Below are positions 45,690 through 52,929 of a stretch of 64,000 nucleotides of DNA, in pieces (position 1 is the first letter of the stretch; each line of letters opens with the position of its first letter). The notes under the pieces are model-generated. The model saw nothing but the letters and a program-made list of their open reading frames with translations. It was not told where the DNA came from and made no database searches. Both the position numbers and the translations under genes were made by a program. Source of the stretch: Flagellimonas taeanensis (GTDB lineage Bacteria > Bacteroidota > Bacteroidia > Flavobacteriales > Flavobacteriaceae); NCBI RefSeq assembly GCF_003584105.1, contig NZ_QXFO01000017.1:1-64000 (forward strand), read 5' to 3'.

Positions 45690-45767
45690 TTTTATCGGGC
45701 CCCGAGGGTTTTTACAAATTTATGGGATACCCAAAATGGAACTCAGACCAAAACAGCCTTGCCAAAT

Positions 45768-45850
45768 TCCCTACGCCAGTATTATCTGGATCAGGTGTGA
45801 AGTGGTCAACTTCCGGGTATGATCTCAGCCCTGTTTTAACAGGACACCCC
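45768..45850 (-). ncRNA. TPP (THI element) riboswitch
   Basis: On the minus strand the conserved parts of the thiamine pyrophosphate aptamer appear in order: GGGGTGTC, a CCTGTT/AACAGG P3 stem, GGCTGAGATCATACCC (the pyrimidine-sensing CTGAGA, at 45823-45828), ACCTGATCCAG and ATACTGGCGTAGGGA (pyrophosphate-sensing helices). It precedes the pnuT start by 79 nt. The expression platform was not resolved; a translational switch is likely, since no clear T-tailed hairpin follows. High TPP should shut off pnuT and the flavoprotein gene. Confidence 0.95.
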
Positions 45851-46008
45851 ATGGATTGTCAAAAGTATGGATTTGTTCCGATTCTAAAAAACCATCCCCC
45901 TCTATTTGAAAGATCGGGAAACCCAAATGGTTCTTTAAAGTGTAGATCAAAACCAAAAGCTTTGGTTAAAATGGTTTATAAAAAACTGAAGCCTCCTGCA
46001 TTGTTTCT

Positions 46009-47220
46009 CTAGGCTTTCTTTGGCCTTACCAAAAACAACAGGATCACCATAATCAACATGGCCATGGCCAAATAGCTTATACCCAGTCCGGATTGATCCT
46101 GGGGATGCACCAATCCAACTATGGCATAACTGGATATGGATGTAATAAAAAACGCGGACCCACCGATAAAACCGCCCGAAATTCCTGCCATTTTCGGAAA
46201 CCTTCCGATACAATACGCAAAATAGTTGTTGAAGATAAACCCTACCCCTACATGTACCAGAAAAGCAAACAAAATCAAGCTATATAGGTTTTCCCAAACC
46301 GTTGCACTGAGAATCATCAAGATAGTTACCGCGATTCCCAATATATTGGCGATCCTAAGCTTGGGGACAAAGGGTCTATCGATAAGGCTTTTTCCTATAA
46401 AACCACCCAACAACCATGCTATCCCCATGATCAAGGAGGCATATCCTGCAACCACAGGTGGAAATCCCATCCCATGCTCCACGATAAAGGCTCCGGACAA
46501 ATTGAATATCATAATGGTCCCATAGCACAATCCACTACATATGACCCCATATAAAAACATGGGTGTTCGCAGCATGGTCCCATAGTCCTTAAGAATGGCC
46601 TTTCTTTTGAAGGGCCGAAATTCCGGAACGGTCTCCCCTGAATATAGCAGTTCCAAGAAAAACAATACCGAGGCATAGCCCGCCAACACATAAAAACTGG
46701 CCTGCCAATTGAAGTAATGCTGTAGGTATCCCCCAATGAAAGGGGCCACTATGGGAGCAATGGACCATACTATGGACATGATGCTCAAGTAGTGCTTTCT
46801 TTTGTCCCCCTCATGCACATCTACAAAAAAACTTCGTTTGGCAACACCGATACAGCCTATGGCGATGCCTTGTAGAATCCGCATGGCATAAATTGGGCCT
46901 AAACTGGTGGACATTGCTATCACCACATTGCTCAAGATGAACAAGACGAGCGATATCAGCGTTATACGATAGCGCCCATAGCTATCCATGATACTGCCCG
47001 CAAAAAACTGGACCACTGCGTAGCTCAACAAAAAAAGTGTGAGGGTCAATTGAACCGCTCCTTCCGATTGCTGGAGCTCGGAAGCCATAGTGGGAAGTGA
47101 AGGCGCATAGATGTCCGTCACCAGCCCGGATAGGGGAATCATCAAAAAAGATATCAGGGTTGCCTTTTTCTTATGATCGGCATGTAATCTTTTGACTTCG
47201 GTATATGGTTTTGTTACCAA
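46009..47220 (-). CDS. MFS drug-resistance transporter, Bcr/CflA family
   Basis: A 403-residue twelve-helix MFS protein. The first loop reads LVTDIYAPSLPTMASELQQSEGAVQLTLTLFLLSYAVVQFFAGSIMDSYGRYRI, which is characteristic of the Bcr/CflA proton antiporters (LxxDxYLPAxP and the GxxxDxxGRR loop). The antiporter motif region MRILQGIAIGCIGVAKRSFF in helix 5 is also present. Such pumps export bicyclomycin, chloramphenicol or sulfonamides; specificity is not readable. Its stop lies 159 bp before the riboswitch on the same strand. It is probably separate from pnuT, whose promoter should lie in that interval. Confidence 0.88.
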   Translation of the reverse strand: MVTKPYTEVKRLHADHKKKATLISFLMIPLSGLVTDIYAPSLPTMASELQQSEGAVQLTLTLFLLSYAVVQFFAGSIMDSYGRYRITLISLVLFILSNVVIAMSTSLGPIYAMRILQGIAIGCIGVAKRSFFVDVHEGDKRKHYLSIMSIVWSIAPIVAPFIGGYLQHYFNWQASFYVLAGYASVLFFLELLYSGETVPEFRPFKRKAILKDYGTMLRTPMFLYGVICSGLCYGTIMIFNLSGAFIVEHGMGFPPVVAGYASLIMGIAWLLGGFIGKSLIDRPFVPKLRIANILGIAVTILMILSATVWENLYSLILFAFLVHVGVGFIFNNYFAYCIGRFPKMAGISGGFIGGSAFFITSISSYAIVGLVHPQDQSGLGISYLAMAMLIMVILLFLVRPKKA

Positions 47221-47292
47221 TGAAATGTACTTTTAATGGAGTATGAAAAACAAAATTATGATCGCCCTTCTAGGGATTTTTGGTTTTTTTGG

Positions 47293-48294
47293 TCAATTGT
47301 TCACCAAGCGCATGGCCCCTTCGTTATAACGCTCGCCCACGTTGGGATACTTTTCCAATATTACCGTAATGGAGTGGAGTTCTTCTTGTGACAATACCAC
47401 ATCGACAGCCTTCACATTTTCTTCCAATCTGTGAATTTTCCGGGTGCCGGGTATGGGCAATATATCATCTCCCTGGTTCAAGACCCAGGCCAAGGCCAAT
47501 TGGGCCATGGTAATCCCCTTGTGGCTTGCCAATTCTTGCAGCTCGGATTTAAGATGGAGGTTATTGTCCAAATTTTCTCCCTGATATCGCGGTAAGGTCC
47601 TTCTGAAGTCCTTTTCATCCAAAGTGTCCACTTTAAAAGTGTCCGTCACCAACCCTCTCGCCAATGGGGAATAGGGCACTAAGGACATCTTGAATTCCCT
47701 TATGGTGTCCAAAATCTTCCCTTCCACTCCTCGTGTAAGAAGCGAATATTCGCTCTGAAGGGCCATAATGGGATGCACTGCATTGGCCCGTCGAATAGAC
47801 TCCGGTGACGCTTCGCTCAATCCCAGGTACCTTACTTTACCTTGTTTGACCAAATCGGCCATGGCCCCGACCGTTTCCTCTATTGGCACTTGTGGATCTA
47901 CCCTATGTGCGTAATAGAGATCGATGACGTCCACGTCCAATCGCCGCAAACTGGCCTCCACTGCCTGTTTGACATATTCTGGAGATCCGTCAAAATACGT
48001 ATTGGGAGAATTGCTATCCGAGGCCATATTGGAACGAAACCGAAAACCGAACTTGGTGGCCAAAAACACCTTGTTCCTATGTTCTTTCAATACCCGTGAA
48101 AGCAAAAGCTCGTTCGCACCATTGCCATACATATCTGCCGTATCCCAAAAATTGATGCCCAGGTCCAATGCCCGGTGCAAAACCTTAACGCTTTCGTCAT
48201 CATTGGCAGGGCCATAGGCAAAACTCATCCCCATGCAGCCCAACCCCAAAGCGGACAATTTTTCATCCGTACTACCTAAATTTCTATAAATCAT
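47293..48294 (-). CDS. Aldo/keto reductase
   Basis: With the ATG at 48294 (MIYRNLGSTDEKLSALGLGCMGMS) the protein has 333 residues; an upstream TTG is less likely. Catalytic residues of the AKR fold are D and Y in WDTADMYGNGANELLL (near 45), K in VFLATKFGF (near 78) and H in DLYYAHRVDP (near 119). The C-terminal NADPH-binding region is ILPIPGTRKIHRLEENVKAVD. It is an AKR13/YakC-type NADPH-dependent reductase of aldehydes or ketones. It may belong to the redox and electrophile response suggested by the neighbouring AraC, quinone reductase and nitroreductase genes. Confidence 0.92.
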   Translation of the reverse strand: MIYRNLGSTDEKLSALGLGCMGMSFAYGPANDDESVKVLHRALDLGINFWDTADMYGNGANELLLSRVLKEHRNKVFLATKFGFRFRSNMASDSNSPNTYFDGSPEYVKQAVEASLRRLDVDVIDLYYAHRVDPQVPIEETVGAMADLVKQGKVRYLGLSEASPESIRRANAVHPIMALQSEYSLLTRGVEGKILDTIREFKMSLVPYSPLARGLVTDTFKVDTLDEKDFRRTLPRYQGENLDNNLHLKSELQELASHKGITMAQLALAWVLNQGDDILPIPGTRKIHRLEENVKAVDVVLSQEELHSITVILEKYPNVGERYNEGAMRLVNN

Positions 48295-48372
48295 GTTTCC
48301 TGCTTTTTTGTTCAAAGGTATTTACAGCCCAACAATGTTGGCTTATAAAATTCAAAGCATCACTTATAAAAT

Positions 48373-49281
48373 TCAAGCATAGGTTTCCCGGGCCTGATTG
48401 GGGGAGACCCCTATTTTACTTTTGAAGAAATTGGTAAAATAGGCCGGGTTATCAAACCCTAGACTGTAGGCAATTTCCGAAACGCTTTGGTCACTATGCT
48501 GCAACAAGGCCAATGCCTCACGCAACACACGATCTGCGATATGTTCCGTAGTGGTTTTTTGGGTCTGTTTTTTGACCATACGGTTCAGATGGTTCACATG
48601 TACCGACAAATGGGCCGCATAATCCTTGGCGGATTTCATTTCCAACGGAGCATTGGGAAAATCAACGGGAAATTGCCGCTCCAACAATTCCAGAAACAGG
48701 GAGGCGATTCGCTCCGATGAGTTATAGCTCCTTTCAAAACTGTTGGCCGGATTATATTTCATAGCCTCGTGGATGATCAAGTGCAAATGACTTCGGACCA
48801 CATCATATTTAAATTGGTAATCCGATTGCATTTCCTTTTCCATTCTTTGGAAAATCCTGGAGATTTCATCCAATTGTCCATCATTCAAAAAGAAGACCGG
48901 GTCACTGCCCACACGGAAGAGGGGGGATTCCCGGAGACTGGTCGATTGGACCCCATTAAGGAGAAAGGATTCCGAGAACAGGGCAAACCATCCTTTTTGC
49001 TCTTCTGAAGTGGCCTCCCAGGCATAGGGCACCATGGGGTTGGAAAACAACAGTGCAGGGCGGTCTATGGCAATCCACTTGTTGGCATATTGTATGGTTC
49101 CCTCTCCAATGATCAAGGTGACCTTGTAAAAATCCCGGCGCATGTAGGGACTGATCAGTCTACACTTATCCCTTGAGAATACATTGATGTGCCCGGCCCC
49201 CGAATTGTTCAAGCCGCCGGCCCCCTGCCCCAATTTTGGTACCCTTTGGTAAAACTCCTGTAAAGATTCACTCTCCTTCAT
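48373..49281 (-). CDS. AraC family transcriptional regulator
   Basis: A 302-residue regulator. The N-terminal cupin-like domain (about 25-150; DFYKVTLIIGEGTIQYANKWIAIDRPALLFSNPMVPYAW) is followed by a helical linker and a C-terminal double helix-turn-helix (about 205-300; KDYAAHLSVHVNHLNRMVKKQTQ and SVSEIAYSLGFDNPAYFTNFFKSKIGVSPNQAR). It is encoded 78 bp upstream of the aldo/keto reductase on the same strand, so it probably controls that gene and perhaps the cluster to its right. The ligand is unknown. Confidence 0.93.
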   Translation of the reverse strand: MKESESLQEFYQRVPKLGQGAGGLNNSGAGHINVFSRDKCRLISPYMRRDFYKVTLIIGEGTIQYANKWIAIDRPALLFSNPMVPYAWEATSEEQKGWFALFSESFLLNGVQSTSLRESPLFRVGSDPVFFLNDGQLDEISRIFQRMEKEMQSDYQFKYDVVRSHLHLIIHEAMKYNPANSFERSYNSSERIASLFLELLERQFPVDFPNAPLEMKSAKDYAAHLSVHVNHLNRMVKKQTQKTTTEHIADRVLREALALLQHSDQSVSEIAYSLGFDNPAYFTNFFKSKIGVSPNQARETYA

Positions 49282-49342
49282 GTCCCAAAATTATAAAATT
49301 CAAACCAAAGTCCATTTGAAAGAACTATGGTTTTACCGTATT

Positions 49343-49630
49343 TCAGATTTTCATTGCTTTATATACCATCACCGGAACTTGTAGTTTTCCTTGGGAAAAT
49401 GCCTGAAAGGTTTTGATATGGGGCATTTTATTGTGCTTATCCAATCCCTCTTGGTCTTCCCAGATTTCATAGAACAGGAAACGGTTTCCATCATCAATGT
49501 CTTGATGGAGGTCATACAGGATGCAAGCTTCCTCTTGCTGGGTCGCCTTGACCAAATCCATTAGGGCCTCCCTGACCTCGTCCTGAAATTCGGGTTTGCT
49601 GGTAATAATGGCACTGATATAAACTTTCAT
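49343..49630 (-). CDS. Antibiotic biosynthesis monooxygenase (ABM) domain protein
   Basis: A 95-residue single ferredoxin-like ABM domain: MKVYISAIITSKPEFQDEVREALMDLVKATQQEEACILYDLHQDID with the hallmark FLFYEIWEDQEGLDKHNKMPHIKTF. YgiN of E. coli, of the same size, is a quinol monooxygenase that works with MdaB quinone reductase. Here an MdaB-like gene lies 20 bp upstream on the same strand, so the same quinone redox pair is likely in this operon. Confidence 0.9.
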   Translation of the reverse strand: MKVYISAIITSKPEFQDEVREALMDLVKATQQEEACILYDLHQDIDDGNRFLFYEIWEDQEGLDKHNKMPHIKTFQAFSQGKLQVPVMVYKAMKI

Positions 49631-49650
49631 CGTATTTGTGTTTTAAGGGT

Positions 49651-50244
49651 TTATACAAGATAAGTGTTCAAATGTTTCCTATAATCATTCAAGTAGGAAT
49701 CCACTTGAGGGTCTTTGATCACATTGAAACAATGGAAAAAGGGCAATACCTCAAATCCACAGAAACGGTAGTTGACCCCCACGTTGTACATTACATCATC
49801 GGCAGTCCTTCCACTCAACAGGTATTGGTCGTTGTTCCCTGAAAACTCTTCAGGGGCGTTCCAAGAGGTTACCATGGTCATTTTTCTGCCTTGCATCAAC
49901 CCACCTGTCCCATAGTTTTTTTTCGGATCTTTTCGGGTGCGTCCATCATCGGTAAGCAATTTCCCGGAGCCCAGCCCTGCATTAAAGACCTCATCCACAT
50001 ATTTTTTGTGTATCCATGGAGTATTGAACCAATAAACCGGGGTATGCAATACAATATAATCAGCTTTTACATAGTGGTCCACTTCCTCCTCTGGGGCATA
50101 TCCCTCATCTATGGTGGTCATGGTATAAGTGTATCCCATTTCCTCGCAAAAGGTTTTGGTAGTTTGTGTCAAGGTCCGGGTCAATTCTCCTTCAGAGATT
50201 CCCTTGTAATATTGGTGTGCATTGATGATATGTACGTGTTTCAT
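49651..50244 (-). CDS. MdaB-like NAD(P)H quinone reductase (flavodoxin fold)
   Basis: A 197-residue flavodoxin-like reductase of the MdaB/NQO branch. IINAHQYYKGISEGELTRTL (about 6-25) forms the FMN/FAD phosphate loop, and DYIVLHTPVYWFNTPWIHKKYVDEVFNAGLG (about 75-105) is the flavin-contact stretch typical of these proteins. It reduces quinones by two electrons and so avoids radical formation. The ABM gene follows 20 bp downstream, as in the E. coli mdaB-ygiN pair. The divergent HxlR regulator beyond the nitroreductase may control it. Confidence 0.9.
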   Translation of the reverse strand: MKHVHIINAHQYYKGISEGELTRTLTQTTKTFCEEMGYTYTMTTIDEGYAPEEEVDHYVKADYIVLHTPVYWFNTPWIHKKYVDEVFNAGLGSGKLLTDDGRTRKDPKKNYGTGGLMQGRKMTMVTSWNAPEEFSGNNDQYLLSGRTADDVMYNVGVNYRFCGFEVLPFFHCFNVIKDPQVDSYLNDYRKHLNTYLV

Positions 50245-50318
50245 GTCAATAAAAAAATAAATGGTTCAAGGGACAGTCTATGCAGTCCCCAATTAATAAT
50301 ATTTGAATAGATCAGTGG

Positions 50319-50918
50319 TCAAATGGATTGAATTACCGAAGCCATATCCCTTCTCGATTTGGGTCGAAACGTTGGTTGGTTTGCATCCTCTTTGTCCCTA
50401 TATCCAATGGCAACAGCAAACAATGAAGTATACCCTTTCAGTTGCAACAGTTCATCATACTTATCCTTTTGGATTCCTTCCATGGGCGTGGAATCAATAT
50501 CCATTGACGCACAGGCCCCTAAAAAGTATCCCAATGACAGATAGACTTGGTAGGAAAGCCAAGATTTGATTTCCGCTTCGGACAGCGATTTCAAAAAATT
50601 TTCATAATAGGCAATGCTGCCATCCGCCAAATAGTCCGTCATTTGATGTTCAAATTCCGTTTTGTCCTTGGTGACCGTAAAAACAATCAAATGACTCGCT
50701 TCCTCTATACGCTGTCGGTTAAAACAGGAATGCTCTGCCAGTCTTGATTTTAATGACAAATCAGCAACAAACACAAATTTCCATGGCTGACTGTTGATGG
50801 ATGATGGGCTCAGTCTCAGGATGTTTTTTAAGGCTTCAATCTGTTCTTCGGGAACTTTTTTAGTGGAATCATACTTTTTGGTGCTGTACCTGTTGTTTGC
50901 AATTTTGGTGAAATCCAT
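50319..50918 (-). CDS. Nitroreductase family FMN oxidoreductase (NfsB-like)
   Basis: A 199-residue nitroreductase. The N-terminal NRYSTKKYDSTKKVPEEQIEALKNILRLSPSSINSQPWKFVFV (about 8-50) carries the R-S-K and SPSSxNxQPW FMN contacts. The C-terminal part has GACASMDIDSTPMEGI and the FMN-phosphate region KSRRDMASVI. NfsB-type enzymes reduce nitro compounds and quinones with NAD(P)H as a dimer. It diverges from the HxlR gene across a 108-bp spacer with clear promoter boxes, and is the first gene of a likely nitroreductase-mdaB-abm unit. Confidence 0.92.
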   Translation of the reverse strand: MDFTKIANNRYSTKKYDSTKKVPEEQIEALKNILRLSPSSINSQPWKFVFVADLSLKSRLAEHSCFNRQRIEEASHLIVFTVTKDKTEFEHQMTDYLADGSIAYYENFLKSLSEAEIKSWLSYQVYLSLGYFLGACASMDIDSTPMEGIQKDKYDELLQLKGYTSLFAVAIGYRDKEDANQPTFRPKSRRDMASVIQSI

Positions 50919-50930
50919 TGTCGATTTTTA

Positions 50931-50949
50931 AACTATACTTTTTATAGTT
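50931..50949. promoter_or_regulatory. Inverted repeat, candidate HxlR operator
   Basis: AACTATA and TATAGTT (50931-50937, 50943-50949) are perfect 7-bp arms 5 bp apart. TATAGTT recurs at 50961 and 50996, flanking the promoter boxes of both divergent genes. Steric repression by the HxlR protein is inferred. Confidence 0.5.
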
Positions 50950-50950
50950 A

Positions 50951-50958
50951 CAAACATA
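50951..50958 (-). promoter_or_regulatory. Putative -7 box of the nitroreductase promoter
   Basis: On the minus strand TATGTTTG matches TAnnTTTG, with a TTG 20 bp upstream (50979-50981 on the plus strand as CAA) in the -33 position. Transcription would begin about 25 bp before the nitroreductase start. Confidence 0.5.
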
Positions 50959-50970
50959 TATATAGTTTTA

Positions 50971-50978
50971 TATCTTTG
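50971..50978 (+). promoter_or_regulatory. Putative -7 box of the HxlR-gene promoter
   Basis: TATCTTTG matches TAnnTTTG. The gene starts 48 bp downstream. No good -33 element is seen, and a TATAGTT copy (50961-50967) abuts the box. Confidence 0.45.
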
Positions 50979-51026
50979 CAATAACGGTCAAATTGTATAG
51001 TTTGACATTTGGAAAACAATTAACAT

Positions 51027-51374
51027 ATGTATTGTATAGACGATAAAAAGTATCCTTGCACTACTAGCCTGACCATGAAGTACATAGGAGGTAAATGGAA
51101 ATCTGTGATTCTTATTCACCTTACGCGTGGAAAAAAAAGGTACAATGAGCTCAAAAAGGAAATCCCCACCATTACAGAGCGGACATTGAGCCTACAATTG
51201 AAAGAGTTGGAGTCTGATGGATTGGTTTCTCGTAGGGTCTATACAAGTAAACCACCCTTGAAAGTGGAGTATGAATTAACTTCTTTTGGAAAGACCTTGA
51301 TTCCTGTATTGGATGCCATTGCAAGTTGGGGAAAAGCCACGGCAGACACCCACAATGAAATACGGGTCGAGTGA
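51027..51374 (+). CDS. HxlR family transcriptional regulator
   Basis: A 115-residue winged-helix protein that is almost entirely the HxlR domain: MKYIGGKWKSVILIHLTRGKKRYNELKKEIPTITERTLSLQLKELESDGLVSRRVYTSKPPLKVEYELTSFGKTLIPVL. Cysteines at residues 3 and 11 lie just before the domain; C11 is near the position of the redox-sensing cysteine of YodB/HypR-type members, which respond to quinones and disulfide stress. Genes for a nitroreductase and a quinone reductase diverge from it, which fits. It should bind the TATAGTT repeats in the shared spacer. Confidence 0.93.
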   Translation: MYCIDDKKYPCTTSLTMKYIGGKWKSVILIHLTRGKKRYNELKKEIPTITERTLSLQLKELESDGLVSRRVYTSKPPLKVEYELTSFGKTLIPVLDAIASWGKATADTHNEIRVE

Positions 51375-51494
51375 TCCTTCGTTAGGTTCCTTCGCATTTT
51401 TTTTCGCAATTGGACGACGGTGGTGGCACAAGGCCCATTTTTAGAAAGATCTGTCCCCAAATGACCTGCATGCCTTGAAATCCATCGCTTGTCG

Positions 51495-51528
51495 AAAAAA
51501 AATGGCGCAGCTTTTCAAGACTGCGCCA
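51495..51528 (-). terminator. Terminator of the phosphodiesterase operon
   Basis: On the minus strand TGGCGCAG, a 10-nt loop and CTGCGCCA form an 8-bp GC-rich stem (51503-51528) followed by eight T. It ends the locus 5a transcript, 55 bp after the phosphodiesterase stop. Confidence 0.88.
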
Positions 51529-51582
51529 ATCTGCAACTAAACTAACTCAAACAAAAAACGGATCGGAATCTACTTTTCTTTC

Positions 51583-52929
51583 TTATTTTTTAATGGTGCT
51601 ATGATAAAATGTAGTGCCTTGGTTCAATTCTATCTGTAGTAATGACGCAACGATCTTGCCAACGTCCTCCAAATACATGCTCTCAATGATTTCCCCTTCC
51701 TGCATTCCTTTTCCGTATCCCACAAAACCAGTGGCAATATCATGGAAATTGGGGTAAAACCCGTGTTTACCACCCCTTTTATAGGTCATTAGATCTCCAT
51801 CTGCATCGTTACTGAAGCTATACCCTCTTTTGGCGCCCAATGCCAGTTTGGCCCGGGGATCCCCTCCTCGTTCGGAAATCTTGTCCTCCTCGATGATCTC
51901 AAATGTGCTCCGTACTTCCAATGGCAGTCCAGCAAAAATCTGTTTGATCCGCTCAAGTGTCTTCCTATCGTTCCCATCCTCCAAATGCAGGAATGCGGAC
52001 CCTCCGGCCGAAAAGAAAAATGCCTTGGGTCTTCCTTCGCTTTGCTGATGGAGACCATGCTGTCTTAAAATAACATTAGGTGCTATTTGGGTGTGCACAT
52101 CCACAAATCCGTGATCACCCGTGACAATGATAACGGTCTCGTTACCAATCCCAGCCTTGTCCAAAGCATCACGGATAATACCCACTGAAGTATCGGCCCC
52201 GGCAATGGCTTTTCGCACCAAATTCCCCTTTCTCCCTTGACGGTGTTGGGCTCCGTCTGTCAGGGGTAGGTGTATGGTCAGTAGGTTAGGTTTGTATTCT
52301 CTCAGAAGATATCCGGCAATGCGCGCCAAATTTTGGTCCATGCTCATGGAGCTGAGGTTATAATCATTGATTTCCAATGTACCCGTGGCATTTTTGACCA
52401 CCTCCTCGAACAGCCCTTTGGGATGGGCCTTTTCCGATGTGGCCCCCCTACGATCCATGGGGTTTTCAAAAGACCAGAATTCGGGTATGTTATAGTCTAT
52501 ATATTCCGCATTTACAGAAACGGGCCAAGAGACAGAGGCTGTAACCAACCCTTTTTCTTTGGCTGCCTGCCAAAGGGTCTTGCTCTTGATCTCTTTAAAG
52601 TCATAAACCCATCCCCCTGCTGAACCATCTTCCTCTATCTTGGTATTATAGTAGATTCCATGGTCTTTTGGTGTGGCACCTGTAATCAAAGTAGTGTGGG
52701 AAGGATAGGTGACCGTTGGGAAAATACCGGTCACTTCCTTGGCCGCAACACCTTGCTTATACATTTCCTGCAGATTGGGTGTGGGCATGGAACTGTCCAA
52801 ATAGAACTCTGGACGGAACCCATCAATGCTTATGACCACTACATGCCCGGGCCTATCTTGTGAGAATGCGGACTGGAAAAAGACCAATCCCAATAAAAAA
52901 CAGATCAGTTTAATGAAACGGTGCAACAT
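51583..52929 (-). CDS. ENPP-type nucleotide pyrophosphatase/phosphodiesterase, secreted
   Basis: A 448-residue alkaline-phosphatase-superfamily enzyme with a Sec signal peptide (about 1-23). The two-zinc site of nucleotide pyrophosphatases is complete: D36 (VVISIDGFRP), nucleophile T74 (FPTVTYPSHTTL), D and H in TDGAQHRQG (near 223), D and H in TGDHGFVDVH (near 270) and H in GGKHGFYPN (near 410). It should cleave phosphodiester or pyrophosphate bonds outside the cytoplasm, for example in nucleotides or nucleotide sugars. It overlaps the 3' end of the SusD gene by 20 bp, so it serves the same locus: probably scavenging phosphodiester compounds. Confidence 0.92.
   Translation of the reverse strand: MLHRFIKLICFLLGLVFFQSAFSQDRPGHVVVISIDGFRPEFYLDSSMPTPNLQEMYKQGVAAKEVTGIFPTVTYPSHTTLITGATPKDHGIYYNTKIEEDGSAGGWVYDFKEIKSKTLWQAAKEKGLVTASVSWPVSVNAEYIDYNIPEFWSFENPMDRRGATSEKAHPKGLFEEVVKNATGTLEINDYNLSSMSMDQNLARIAGYLLREYKPNLLTIHLPLTDGAQHRQGRKGNLVRKAIAGADTSVGIIRDALDKAGIGNETVIIVTGDHGFVDVHTQIAPNVILRQHGLHQQSEGRPKAFFFSAGGSAFLHLEDGNDRKTLERIKQIFAGLPLEVRSTFEIIEEDKISERGGDPRAKLALGAKRGYSFSNDADGDLMTYKRGGKHGFYPNFHDIATGFVGYGKGMQEGEIIESMYLEDVGKIVASLLQIELNQGTTFYHSTIKK

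Noticed and set aside
45870..46008. A second riboswitch or small RNA upstream of the TPP element
   Set aside because: No further conserved aptamer parts were seen; this is most simply the promoter region of the pnuT transcript.
47266..47292. CCCTTCTAGGGATTTTT as a plus-strand terminator
   Set aside because: The stem is only 4 bp and there is no plus-strand gene upstream that it could end.
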